64,000 bases of DNA from assembly GCF_963676685.1 (NCBI RefSeq), contig NC_092354.1, positions 18,482,746 to 18,546,745 on the forward strand, written 5' to 3'. The stretch is from Mytilus edulis. Taxonomy: Eukaryota > Mollusca > Bivalvia > Mytilida > Mytilidae. Shown here in pieces: positions 1-11,490 of the stretch. Under the pieces are notes generated by a model. It made no database searches and was not told where the DNA came from. It saw only the letters and a program-made list of their open reading frames with translations. The first letter of the stretch is position 1. Each line of letters opens with the position of its first letter. A program made the position numbers and the translations under genes.

Positions 1-776
1 TAATCATGTTACAAAAAGATGACGATTTGGATATATATTGTCTCCTAAGAGAACAAAGTCTCTACCTATTTGGTGCATTAATTCGAAAAAAAAATTTTTT
101 AAATATCATTGTGTGGACCTTTCAATAGTTAATGTGTACATCAAGGGAGGCATGCAAAGATCGGTTTGGACATAAGCTATACATGTTCAACGTGTGTGTT
201 ATAGTTCACGTTACAATTTCAACTAAGAAACCTTGTTGTGAGAAGATGATGAATTATATCACTCGCACTTTTAAATATCATCATACAATCGTAGATAAAA
301 AGTGATACCTATAGGAATAAACAGTTCATAATAAAATTCTTATTTATAGAGAAAGAGACAGTTAACGTTATTCCTAAATGATTATTTTCGTTGGTTTGAC
401 CCCTCTTTCACAACTTTAATTGTACGAGTAACTAGTTGGTGTTGGTCGAAAGTTCTTCAAATGATAAATTACATTAATACAACTTATGTACCTACATATC
501 CATAGAACAGGCGTGTATTACAGATATTAGATTAAGGATGTTTAGTACTTGGAAAAAATATAAATTTGAAATAATTGTCCTTTATTGAAAATTCTCATAC
601 ATTGTGGATGTTTTGTGCTTGCAGCATCTGGGGTCTTCGCCAAGAAAAGTAAGGCGTATATTAATTTTGAAACGTATACATTTACATTGAAATAAAGATC
701 TCAGAAATACAAGGACATTAGAAACTGACAAACATTTTAGATACATTAAAACAGGATGGTGTTAAATATTTTTTAG
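1..776. other. 5' flank / intron upstream of the EGF-like receptor exons
   Basis: AT-rich sequence without a long open frame. A possible 24-nt exon lies at 625-648: it follows a tgcttgcag acceptor and is followed by gtaagg. Read in the phase of the exon at 777 it gives IWGLRQEN. No signal-peptide exon is visible, so the start of the receptor gene probably lies before this window or in this stretch unseen. Confidence 0.4.
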
Positions 777-835
777 TGATGAAGTAAAACTTGCTTGTTG
801 TGCTGATTATGAAGAAAGAGCAAACGATTGCATTG
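777..835 (+). CDS. Receptor exon: EMI-like CC segment
   Basis: The acceptor is ttttttag and the donor gtaagt. The exon is 59 nt, incoming phase 2 and outgoing phase 1, and reads DEVKLACCADYEERANDCI. The paired cysteines followed by Y and a later C match the region just before the EGF-like module in mollusc MEGF-type receptors. The outgoing G joins the exon at 1208 to give Ala-Cys-Pro without a frame break. Confidence 0.65.
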
Positions 836-3800
836 GTAAGTTGTCATTTGCTTTTTTTCTCGTTTACATCTGTATCACTGAACAAGTTTAATTTTGTAAT
901 TGATACTAATAAACAGTTAAGAATTTAGTTTGTAGTTCAATGCACTTTGGAAGCCTATCTTAGATGAAGGTTTTGAAAATCGTTCATTTACGCAAGTTTA
1001 CATAATTTTGGTTTTGAACTTTTTTTTATGTTTATATATAAACATTATTACATACTTTAAATTTGGAGTTTCACGACACATGTTTATTAAATATCATTGG
1101 CAGTTGTGGTAGCAGCTTTTTGAGAAATCGTGAACATTTGCTTGAAAATATAAGCAAAACAAAAAAAGTAGTTGTCTTAATGGAATATGTAATTTGTTAT
1201 TTTACAGCTTGTCCAAATGGATACACATCAGAAATTGGACAACACTGTAGGCCATGTCACAACAACACATTTGGCGAAAGATGTAGATATGATTGTTTTT
1301 GCTCAGTTTTTGAAATGTAGATATATTTTATTTATTGTCTCAACGTGTGCCTTTTTAAAAGAAAAATTTAATTCTGATTGATTTACAAGGAGAACATATC
1401 TAAGATATCGCTGCCCTATTATTATTCAGGTTGAGGGTATTTTTTTCAAGGATGTTGTCGGGTTTTCAACAATCCTTTATATAATTATTTTCGAATATGA
1501 CCTTATGGTGACAAATGGCTATTTTCAAAACATATCGTGTGGTTTTCTATGTTGGGATCTTATGCTATTGTTTCAGAAAAAGGAAAAAGGTTTGGTACCA
1601 TTAAAACGTTTGATCCCGCTGCAAATGTTTGCACCTGTTCTAAGACAGGAATCTGATGTACAGTTTTGTCGTCTGTTTATGTAACTGATACGTGTTTCTC
1701 GTTTCTCGATTTTTATATGGATTAGACCGTTGGTTTTCCCGTTTGAATGGTTTTACACTAGTAATGTTGGGGCCCTGTATAGCTTGTTGTTCGGTGTGAG
1801 CAATGGCTCCGTGTTGAAGGGCGTACATTGACCTATAATGGTTTACTTTTTTAAATTGTTTTTTGGATGGAGAGTTGACTCATTGGCACTCGCACCACAT
1901 CTTCTTATATCTTTATATGATGTCTTGCTTGTTTTTCAATTCATGCGATTTTCTGGTGTTATATTTTGCTACTTAATTTTATTCCTTTATAGTGTCTTGA
2001 GAGGTTGGAACATCGGTAATGTACGGTGCTTAATACTATTTGTTGAAACACCCGTTTAAAACTAAACGACTAAACAGTCCATTGAATTTCATTTAATATA
2101 GTTAAATGTTATTGCAGTTGTGACATCATTGAAGGTTGTGTTAAAATTCCGAAAACTACTGAAAAGATAGCTCATGAAACTTCAGGTAAGTAATTTAAAT
2201 TACAGCATTTGTATTTATATTTGTTATATACGGATTTTGTTAACAAAAAACTAAAATATAGTCATGACTGTTTTTCGGTACATATCATAATTTATACGAA
2301 TCAGGAAGTATCATAGTAAAAATTTGAATTCTAATATCTTATAGTAAAAATTGTAATTTTAATATCTAATAGTAAAATTTGGAATTCTAATATTGATAGT
2401 AAAAAATGAAATTTTAAAATCTTAAAGTAAAAATTGGAATTCTAATATCAAATAGTAAAACTTGGAAATATAATATCTAATAGTAAAAAGCATGAACTCT
2501 TATATATAATAGTAAAAGTTGGAACTTGAATAAGTGTTTTATACAAACAGCTCCTGTAAAAATCTAAATTTCAATATCTACCAATTTAAATATACTGTGA
2601 ATTCATTTATTATCGTGGGTAAATATACTAGTTTTCGTGCATGAAGGAAATCTTTAATTGTTGTGGACATTTTATTTTTTTGTTCTAAAGGTTATTTTAA
2701 ACGCTTATTAAAGAATAAAAGTGCATCTACAATATCAAAATACGGGTTACAAATCCGATACTATTAGTTACATAGTGTGCTAGTGACCTAATACGGTATA
2801 TATGGGGTCAGTAAATTCCATATGGGTTGAGAGCGAAGCTCGAATCCCCATATAGAATTTACTGACCCCATATATACCGTATTACGTCACTAGCACACTA
2901 TGTAACGAATTTATCTTACCGACTATCTTAACGTGTAAAATGTAGACTAGTGACCTATCAAATTGAGCAAGTCTTTAATACAGTTAGCATTAACATGATT
3001 AAGAAACTACTTCCTTTGATCCGACAAAAACAGATGCCAACAATGACAACTTGTTTGATTTAAATGTGTTTTTTGAGTTTATTTTTACTTTATCATCACT
3101 TTCTTTGTCTGTTAAAACCTTTCAGATTTTTTCTCAGTACTGTTTTGTTTTTTAAAGCGACATAACACCATTCCTAACCGTGTATAAAATAAGCCCCGCC
3201 TCCTTATCACCTTATACGGATTATAAAGGGACGTAACTCCACTACTAACCGTGTATGAAATAAGCCCCGCCTCCCAATTAACCTAATATTAAATATGCAT
3301 GGTTTTAACGAGGACGCTCTTAACAAATCATATTCCTAGACATACAGTTGGGTGCAGACCAAGCATTACATGTAGACGGGCCGAAAAAGTTAACGCGGCG
3401 TTTACTCGCGTGCACTTCATGTAAACGCTGCGTTAACTGTGCGTTAACTCCGAAATTGCAGTAGACATTAAAAGTAAACGGGCGTTTACTTTCGCGTTTA
3501 CCTCCGCGTTAACGCAAAAACGGCGAGTCTTCTAATTTTGTAAAGAGTAAACGGGCGTTTACTTTTCCGTTTACCTCCGCGTTAACGTGGAAAAAGGCGC
3601 GTCTTCTATTTTTGTAATAAGTAAACGCGCGTTTACTGTTTGTAGTAAACGCCCGTTAACGCAGATTGTCATCGTAACTTGGATACACTGACCTAAAATA
3701 TGAAATGATAAGGAACATCAAAATTAATTGACCAACTGGTCATTTCTGCTTGACATATTGACGATTACAGTTATTTAAAAATGTCACACATTTGTATTTA

Positions 3801-6800
3801 ATTGAACAATAATTATAGTAAATTTCTTGTTCTTCGCAAATAATAGTTTAAGTATGTTTATTCAAATACATGTAATTTAATCCTCACCAAAATCAAACAG
3901 TTTTCTCATCTTAGACAGACTGACTCGTAAAACAAAATTTTGTTTACCATTCACCACAACTGACAATATTTACCTCTTAACAAGTTATCTTATTCTATAT
4001 AGAAGTAATTCAGTTATATTTTTATGCCATAATTGACCATATAAAACAATTGACAGCAATTTTTGTACCAGCCTGACGGCGATGACCTCTTTTTATTTAA
4101 AATATTGAATAGTAAACAAAATTCAGTAGTTTTCATACATCAGACTAACTCGTAATATATAATTATTATTAGGTAGCAATATTTGAATATTATGACTAAA
4201 AAATTTTGTTCGCATCAATTTAGATTGCCAGCATGTACTTTTTTATTCAAAATATTGAATCGTAAACAAAATTCAGTAGTTTTCATACATCAGACTGACT
4301 CATATAATAAAATTATTTGTCCGCAACAACCAAAACTGACCATATAAGCATTTTATTATGTAAATCTATATAGCCACATAGTAAATGAGTTATATTTTCA
4401 TGTAAGGATTGATTGTATAAGAAAATAGGTAGCAATATTTGAATATTATGACTAAACAATTTTGTTCGCATCAATTTAGAGTGCCAGCATGTCCTTTTTT
4501 TATTTAAAATATTGAATCGTCAACAAAATTCAGTAGTTTACATACCTCAGACTGACTCATATAATAAAATTATTTGTCCGCAACAACCAAAAATGACCAT
4601 ATAAGCATTTTATTATGTAAATCTATATAGCCACATAGTAAATGAGTTATATTTTCATGTAAGGATTGATTGTATAAGAAAATAGGTAGCAATATTTGAA
4701 TATTATGACTAAACAATTTTGTTCGCATCAATTTAGAGTGCCAGCATGTCCTTTTTTTATTTAAAATATTGAATCGTAAACAAAATTCAGTAGTTTTCAT
4801 ACCTCAGACTGACTCATATAATAAAAATATTTGTCCGCAACAACCAAAACTGACCATATAAGCATTCTAGTATGTAAATCTCTATAGCCGCATAGTAAAT
4901 GAGTTATATTTTCAAGTAAGGATTGATTGTATAATAAAAAAGGTAGTAATATTTGAATATTATGATTAAAAAAAAATTGTTCGCATCAATTAAGAGTGCC
5001 AGCATGTCCTTTTTTTATTTAAAATATTGAATCGTAAACAAAATTCAGTAGTTTTCATACCTCAGACTGACTCATATAATGAAATTGTTTGTCCGCAACA
5101 ACCAAAACTTACCATATAAGCATTTTATTATGTAAATCTATATAGCCGCATAGTAAATGAGTTATATTTTCATGTAAGGATTTATTGTATAAGTAAATAG
5201 GTAGCAATATTTGAATATTATGACTAAAAAATTTTGTTCGCATCAATTTAGGGTGCCAGCATGTCCTTTTTTATTCAAAATATTGAATCGTAAACAAAAT
5301 TCAGTAGTTTTCATACCTCAGACTGACTCATATAATAAAATTATTTGTCCGCAACAACCAAAACTGACCATATAAGCATTTGCTTATGTAAATCTATATA
5401 GCCACAGAGTATTTGAGCTATATTTTCATGTAAGTTCATGGAGTTTAGTATGACGTCCATTTTCACTGTACTATTATGCATATTTTAGGGGCCAGCTGAA
5501 GGACACCTACGGGTGCGGGAATTCTCGCTACATTGAAGACCCATTGGTTGCCTTCGGCTGTTGTTTGCTCTATGGTCGGGTGGTTGTCGCTTTGACATAT
5601 TCACCATTTCCTTTCTCAATTTTAAGGATTGATTGTATAAAAAAATAGGTAGCAATATTTAAACATTATGATTACAAAATTTTATTGGCATCAATTTAGA
5701 GTGCCAGCATGTCCTTTTTTATTCAAAATGTTGAATCGTAAACAAAATTCAGTAGTTTTCATACCTTAGACTGACTCATATAATAAAATATTTGTCCGCA
5801 ACAACCAAAACTGACCATATAAGCATTCTAGTATGTAAATCTATATAGCTGCATAGTAAATGAGTTATATTTTCAAGTAAGGATTGATTGTATTATAAAA
5901 AAGGAAGTAATATTTGAATATTATGATTAAAAAAATTTTGTTCCCATCAATTTAGAGTGCCAGCATATCTTTTTTTTTATTTAAAATATTGAATCGTAAA
6001 CAAAATTCAGTAGTTTTCATACCTCAGACTGACTCATATAATAAAATTATTTGTCCGCAACAACCAAAACTGACCATATAAGCATTTAATTATGTATATC
6101 TATATAGCCGCATAGTAAATGAGTTATATTTTCATGTAAGTATTTATTGTATAAGAAAATAGGTAGCAATATTTGAATATTATGACTAAAAAATTTTGTT
6201 CGCATCAATTTAGAGTGCCAGCATGTCCTTTTTTATTCAAAATATTGAATTGTAAACAAAATTCAGTAGTTTTCATACCTCAGACTGACTCATATAATAA
6301 AAATATTTGTCCGCAACAACCAAAACTGACCATATAAGCATTCTAGTATGTAAATCTATATAGCCACATAGTAAATGAGTTATATTTTCATGTAAGGATT
6401 GATTGTATAAGAAAATAGGTAGCAATATTTGAATATTATGACTAAACAATTTTGTTCGCATCAATTTAGAGTGCCAGCATGTCCTTTTTTTATTTAAAAT
6501 ATTGAATCGTAAACAAAATTCAGTAGTTTACATACCTCAGACTGACTCATATAATAAAATTATTTGTCCGCAACAACCAAAACTGACCATATAAGCATTC
6601 TAGTATGTAAATCTATATAGCCGCATAGTAAATGAGTTATATTTTCATGTAAGGATTTATTGTATAAGAAAATAGGTAGCAATATATTTGAATATTATGA
6701 CTAAAAAATTTTGTTCGCATCAATTTAGAGTGCCAGCATGTCCTTTTTTATTCAAAATATTGAATCGTAAACAAAATTCAGTAGTTTTCATACCTCAGAC

Positions 6801-9800
6801 TGACTCATATAATAAAATTATTTGTCCGCAACAACCAAAACTGACCATATAAGCATTTGCTTATGTAAATCTATATAGCCACAGAGTATTTGTCATGAGC
6901 TATATTTTCATGTAAGGATTGATTGTATAAAAAAATAGGTAGCAATATTTAAACATTATGATTACAAAATTTTATTGGCATCAATTTAGAGTGCCAGCAT
7001 GTCCTTTTTTATTCAAAATATTGAATCGTGAACAAAATTCAGTAGTTTTCATACCTTAGACTGACTCATATAATAAAATATTTGTCCGCAACAACCAAAA
7101 CTGACCATATAAGCATTCTAGTATGTAAATCTATATAGCTGCATAGTAAATGAGTTATATTTTCAAGTAAGGATTGATTGTATTATAAAAAAGGAAGTAA
7201 TATTTGAATATTATGATTAAAAAAATTTTGTTCCCATCAATTTAGAGTGCCAGCATATCTTTTTTTTTATTTAAAATATTGAATCGTAAACAAAATTCAG
7301 TAGTTTTCATACCTCAGACTGACTCATATAATAAAATTATTTATCCACAACAACCAAAACTGACCATTTATATTATGTAAATTTATATAGCCGCATAGTA
7401 AATGAGTTATATATCCATGTAAAGATAGCAATATTTGAACATTTTAATTGACGAGATGGTACAAATGAACATACTTATATTACACTTTATTGATATCCCT
7501 TTCAATATACTGTTCAATTTACGTTTTTTTTTTTTATCATTTGTCAAAACAGAATCTTATCATGTTAATCCAAGGCAAACAAGGTGAATTTCGATTAAAA
7601 ATTAATGTATTAAATACACCGAGTTATAGTTAGGAATTCGAAGAGACAATTATAAACGGGGAACGAAACAACGTAAACCATGATGTTTATATCCCATCAT
7701 ATAAAAATTTTCTCCCGATGTCTCGGATAACCTTTCTTACCGTATCGATATTTGCACATGTAACTTTTGAAAGGAAAATATAGAAAATCTGCCAATCAGT
7801 AAAGTTAATGGATTTTATGAAAGTGATTTTGTGTAATTTAATATTTCGAATTAAAAGAGTTTTTGAATTGTTCTGGTTTGAAACACATATACGTGAAATA
7901 TAAAGACTAAAGGTCGCTTTTATAAAATAAATGTGCAAATGAACTTGAAGTTTATTTCTAAATTTACCCAATCAGTTAACGCGAAAAGTAAACGTGCGTT
8001 TACTTTCAAGTGCACGTAAAAATACACTTGTAAAATCTGTACTAAACGCCCGTTTACTTTTAAGTGCACGTAAAAATAAATTTGAAGAATGCTGAAGTAA
8101 ACGCCCGTTTACTACTGACTAAACGGACACATAGTAAACGCCCGTTTACTAGGGTAGACATTAGAAATTTCCATTTCGACCACGTTAACGTAATTATAGT
8201 AAACGTGCGTTTACTAGTAAATGGGAGATTTGAAGTTAACTAACGAAATGTGTGCACGCGGCGTTAACTTGCGTTTACTTTATGTAATGCTTGGTCTGCA
8301 CCCAACTGTATATAGGAGGTAAGATGAATTATAATTCTCAGGTTACCAATACCGATTCGAAATAATTGGATTCACCATGGAAGAAATTAATTAAAAATTC
8401 GATTTTCTTTAGTTCTTTTAGAGATAACGACTCACCTTAGGGATTTAGATCAAAGTACAAGTGCAGCGGACACAGAGAGAAAGATAAGTATACAAGGTAG
8501 GCACGAATGGTAAAATTTACAACATGTTCTACATTCATCAAGCAATGGTTTAGAATAATCAGCCTAATTTTGCCACTTATCATATTTTGTCAACGCTATT
8601 TTCGTTTTCAATAATAAACATGCGTTCTTTTATTTTTGTTTGCTTTTTCAACACAATAGACCTTCTTAGCTGAATATTCTTCTTAGTTATCATATACTTA
8701 GCATTGATATGATAGCTTTTGCATATGTGTAATGAGCGGAAGTACGTATATATATACTCGAGCCATAATTTCCGACCCGGGCTGATAACCAATATCAGGT
8801 GCATCTCGTGCACAAAACCCATAATAGTGCCTCTCGTGCAAGTTACTTCCGGTATTTCCGGTATCGGTTGTTATGTTTCCATTGTGACGTCAGATGTTTT
8901 TTATGACGACGTCAAAATTTACAGGAACTTTTGTGGGGATAGTTTAATACTTGCTAACAAATGCCATTGACAATTATGAATCATTTTATAGTACAACAAA
9001 CATGGAGTAGTAATGATCGTAAAACTCTTCCAAATTTTCAATGTTTCAAAATGCTTCTATAGGAAATGTTACCATAAATATATAAGGAGTTAATGATGCT
9101 GTTGTTGGATAACTATAGTATATTTGATTCATAATTTTAATTTTCTTTATAAAATGTTTGACTGTTTTAGTTATTGCATTAGTTTATTTGCCTTACATAA
9201 AACTATTGTCGGAAGTATATGATAAAGCGATTAATACATGGCCTGTTCTATATCAGCCTGGGTATCATCCCTCGACTCCGTTTCGGGCTGATATGGGGGT
9301 CTCGGGATGATACCCAGACTATATGGAAAAGGCCATGTATTAATCTCTATTTATACAACTGTTTATATCAGATCTTCCGTTCTGCAGATGCGATCGACTC
9401 CAATCTTCATTATCGAAGAAAGTCAGCTTTCCTACTCATGGCCGTTTTTTCTCACCGATCTTTCCGATAACGTTCATAAAAAAAAATTAGCAATAAAGTA
9501 AGCAATATATCCAAATAAGCAACGCATTTCTGCATATTCTATAAAGGTATTAAATAATTAAAGAACAAAGAAAGGTTATTAATGAAAATGGCTCAGAGAA
9601 GAAATTGCCCGACTAATAATTAATATAAAAAAGAAGATGAGGTATGATTGCCAAGGAGACAACTATCCACAAAAGACCAAAATGACACAAAAATTTTTAA
9701 CTATAGGTAACCGTACGGCCTTCAACAATGAGCAAAGACCATACCGCATAGTCAGCTATAAAAGGCCCCGATAAAACAATGTAAAACAATTTAAACGAGA

Positions 9801-11121
9801 AAACTAATGGCCTTATGTATGTAAAAAATGAACGAAAAACAAATATGTAACACATAAACAAACGACAACCACTGAATTACAGGCTCCTGACTTGGGACAG
9901 GCACATACATAAATAATGTGGCGTGGTTAAACATGTTAGCGGAATCCCAACCCTCCCCAAACCTGGGACAGTGGTATAAAAGTACAACATAAGAACGAAC
10001 TATAAAAATCAGTTGAAAAAGGCTTAACTCATCAGATAGACAAAACATACAAGTGGACGTGGCCGGGTACTTATACATCCCGACACAAAAAGACACAATG
10101 AACAGTTCTGAGAGTACTCGCAGTTATATGACAGCTAGTTCAAAGCCACTAACAACTCATAAAAAAATCATGCATCTAAGACTAAAAACCTGTTTTATCT
10201 TTTCTGAGCTGCTTTAAATCCTTTTTTTTTTTTTTTGCAATTTCAGGTGTGTTGACCACAGAAATGATTATAATCTTGACATTGTCAGGTATAGTGTTAG
10301 TTTTCGGAGTATGTTTATGCTTCATTTTCTATAAATATAAGTCAGCTGCCAAAGAGAAGATTCAGACAATTAATCAAGTACAAATCATTCCATCATCTCC
10401 GCATAACGATTATGGAATTGAGATGGAGGAACGTTTATATGACATAATCGATGAGACAGATATGCTAGATGACCGTCATATACAGCAGATGCAAATGCAA
10501 ATGTCGTCTGACTATTTGGACGTTATCAACGAATCATATAGCACAGAAATATTTGAAAGCAAAACAAAAGAGATTCGTCATTTTCCGAGTCAGTCAGTTC
10601 CAACTAGCAAGTCGAAAAACACGAACAAAAATGAAAGCAGTTCCTTGTTTAGTAGTGACAGTACCTCATCGAATGATGAAGACCATCAGGAGACAACAGA
10701 TGATTACATAAATCCATATCAACCAATACTTAAAATGTCGCCACCTAAACAGGGGGAATATCTTACAATTCCACCACTACACAAACAAGACAATAGTTTA
10801 CATGATGACACAACTGGTGAAAAAGAAAATTTATCTATGCATCCCCGGCAATTGGAAGTGGGGGTTTCAACTCAGATATTTAAATATGAAAATTTGATAA
10901 ACTTCGGACGTACATACATGTATACAAATCTGTCAAATATAAGAAAACAAGTTTCTGTTTCATGCAAATCTTTGAACATCGACCGTCTTCAAATTGATAT
11001 ATCTTCGGAACTCAAAGGTAAAGATATCAACTATACCGAAGATGACAGACTTCACTTTAACAATATATTCAAAGCTAAATCAGAAAGTGATATAATTTGT
11101 AATCATACTTTCAAAAAATAA
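777..11121 (+). CDS. EGF-like/MEGF-type single-pass receptor (3' exons)
   Basis: I join four exons by matching phase: 777-835, 1208-1316, 2118-2185 and 10247-11121 (stop TAA at 11119). The ectodomain reads through a CCADYEE...C segment, then an EGF-like module with CPNGY, CRPC, FGERC and CFC, then CDIIEGC, a pattern typical of short mollusc MEGF10-like or scavenger-receptor proteins. A membrane helix of about 20 residues follows at once (IIILTLSGIVLVFGVCLCF), ending in a basic KYK stop-transfer. The rest is a cytoplasmic tail of about 260 residues with tyrosine motifs. The donor after 1316 is gtagat, which is weaker than the others. Such receptors are thought to act in phagocytic or immune recognition; that role is inferred. 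The N-terminus is missing. AATAAA at 11257 fits a poly(A) signal. Confidence 0.72.
1208..1316 (+). CDS. Receptor exon: EGF-like module
   Basis: It follows the acceptor ttttacag. Eight cysteines are spaced as in a laminin/MEGF-type EGF repeat: CPNGY, HCRPC, ERC, DCFC. The frame closes at a TAG three codons later unless spliced at gtagat (1317). Splicing there to 2118 gives FEICD, the expected continuation, which is why I chose this donor. Confidence 0.65.
2118..2185 (+). CDS. Receptor exon: last Cys pair and juxtamembrane stalk
   Basis: It follows ttattgcag and ends at gtaagt. It is 68 nt, incoming phase 2 and outgoing phase 1. It supplies CDIIEGC, closing the EGF-like pattern, then a Lys/Thr-rich stalk that leads straight into the membrane helix of the last exon. 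Confidence 0.62.
2313..2526. repeat. Minisatellite, ~28-bp unit, ~7.5 copies
   Basis: The unit is close to ATAGTAAAAATTGGAATTCT plus AATATCTA, repeated head to tail with scattered changes. It lies in the last intron of the EGF-like receptor. Confidence 0.8.
2767..2906. mobile_element. Foldback MITE (near-perfect hairpin, ~60-bp arms)
   Basis: The arms begin GTTACATAGTGTGCTAGTGA and end with its reverse complement; the apparent loop is about 20 bp (tgggttgagagcgaagctcg). The arms differ at only a few bases, for example gacct versus acgtc. No coding capacity. Confidence 0.8.
3345..3371 (+). repeat. Left terminal inverted repeat
   Basis: It matches the reverse complement of 8282-8308 at all 27 positions; the match breaks at 3372. 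It is flanked outside by TA. Confidence 0.85.
3473..3637. repeat. Left subterminal palindromes AGTAAACGNNCGTTTACT
   Basis: Three 18-bp copies lie at 3473-3490, 3546-3563 (centre GG) and 3620-3637 (centre CG, a perfect palindrome). Further half-sites and GTTAAC/GCGTTAAC blocks surround them. They may be binding sites for a transposase. Confidence 0.75.
3830..7440. repeat. ~257-bp satellite array, ~12 clear copies
   Basis: The marker GTCCGCAACAACCAAA recurs near 4319, 4575, 4833, 5092, 5348, 5796, 6055, 6309, 6568, 6830 and 7089, mostly 254-262 bp apart. The larger 5348-5796 gap holds an inserted repeat. Copies at both edges (3830-4070 and after 7330) are the most diverged. The short minus-strand frames inside the array are by-products of the repeat. 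Confidence 0.88.
5431..5626 (+). mobile_element. Truncated retroelement 3' tail inserted in the satellite
   Basis: The segment shares the blocks gccagctgaagg, acattgaagacc and tatggtcggg with sequences near 22322, 26770 and (inverted) 40505. It interrupts one satellite monomer between catgtaag and gattgattg, so it arrived after the array had formed. Confidence 0.7.
7987..8215. repeat. Right subterminal palindromes AGTAAACGNNCGTTTACT
   Basis: Copies lie at 7987-8004, 8041-8058 (one change), 8096-8113, 8133-8150 and 8198-8215. Centres are CC or TG, where the left arm mostly has GG, as expected for arms in inverted orientation. Confidence 0.75.
8282..8308 (-). repeat. Right terminal inverted repeat
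   Basis: Exact inverse of 3345-3371, followed outside by TA at 8309. Confidence 0.85.
9229..9345. mobile_element. Foldback MITE, 117 bp
   Basis: It starts GATTAATACATGGCCT and ends with the reverse complement. A second nested pair is CTGGGTATCATCCC / GGGATGATACCCAG. No coding capacity. Confidence 0.72.
9628..10112. repeat. Dispersed mussel-type repeat (family E)
   Basis: The stretch contains ggtatgattgccaaggagac, gtacggccttcaacaatgag and aggctcctgacttgggacag. Related pieces occur near 21640-21870, 33215-33280 and 40740-40830. The 101-residue minus frame inside it is not a gene. Confidence 0.6.
10247..11121 (+). CDS. Receptor last exon: TM helix and cytoplasmic tail
   Basis: The exon starts after a 16-T polypyrimidine tract and tttcag, and stays open for 291 codons. 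It has a hydrophobic helix near its start and then a charged, Ser/Thr/Tyr-rich tail. Visible tyrosine motifs are SDYLDV (fits the ITIM form S-x-Y-x-x-V), DDYINP (YxN, Grb2-SH2-like), GEYLTI and KYENL (YxN). The last 30 residues (YTEDDRLHFNNIF and KAKSESDI) look conserved-type, not low complexity. An AATAAA lies 136 bp after the stop. These motif assignments are pattern matches only. Confidence 0.75.
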
Positions 11122-11256
11122 GAGTTCAATTTATTAGTGTTTCTAACAAATATGTACAAAAGAGATATCAGAATGTTTTATCTTTCAAAATTGTTGATAA
11201 TAGATAGGTTTTAGGTTTCAAAAACACATAACACTTTTTTCCTGCCACAGTCAATT

Positions 11257-11262
11257 AATAAA
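11257..11262 (+). terminator. Poly(A) signal AATAAA of the EGF-like receptor
   Basis: A canonical hexamer 136 bp downstream of the stop codon, before the next repeat element begins at 11303. Confidence 0.5.
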
Positions 11263-11302
11263 ACGTTAAAGTGTCATTATTTCTCCCTTCTATTTAGCTT
11301 CC

Positions 11303-11490
11303 CAGGACCCGGTTGTTCAAAAGACTGGATAAAGTTATCCACTGGATAATGCTGTCCACTGGATAAGGTTGTCCACTGGATAAATGTTAATCCAGTGGAT
11401 AACTATCCAGTGGTTAAATTGTGTTGTTCAAAAGCTGGTTAAGGATTGTCCAGCTAACCACTGGACAAAATACTATCCGGTGGACAACTC
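11303..11490 (+). repeat. Left end with CACTGGATAA motif array
   Basis: Several direct and inverted copies of TCCACTGGATAA within 190 bp, the same motif set as at 15940-16112. Confidence 0.7.

Larger units (their letters stand above)
3345..8308. mobile_element. Satellite-bearing TIR element (non-autonomous, 4.96 kb)
   Basis: The left end starts CAGTTGGGTGCAGACC and the right end is its exact reverse complement. The terminal inverted repeat is 27 bp with no mismatch (3345-3371 and 8282-8308). TA lies just outside each end (3343-3344, 8309-8310), which would fit a TA target duplication as in Tc1/mariner-like elements, though the family is not proven. Inside each end is an array of short palindromes, and the middle is an array of a 257-bp satellite. 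I see no transposase frame, so it would need a helper in trans. Confidence 0.8.

Noticed and set aside
4570..6464. Repeated short minus-strand frames in the satellite
   Set aside because: Identical frames recur only because the 257-bp unit repeats; they are not in every unit.
3830..7440. CRISPR-like reading of regularly spaced repeats
   Set aside because: The monomers are similar over their full length with no unique spacers, and this is a eukaryotic genome.
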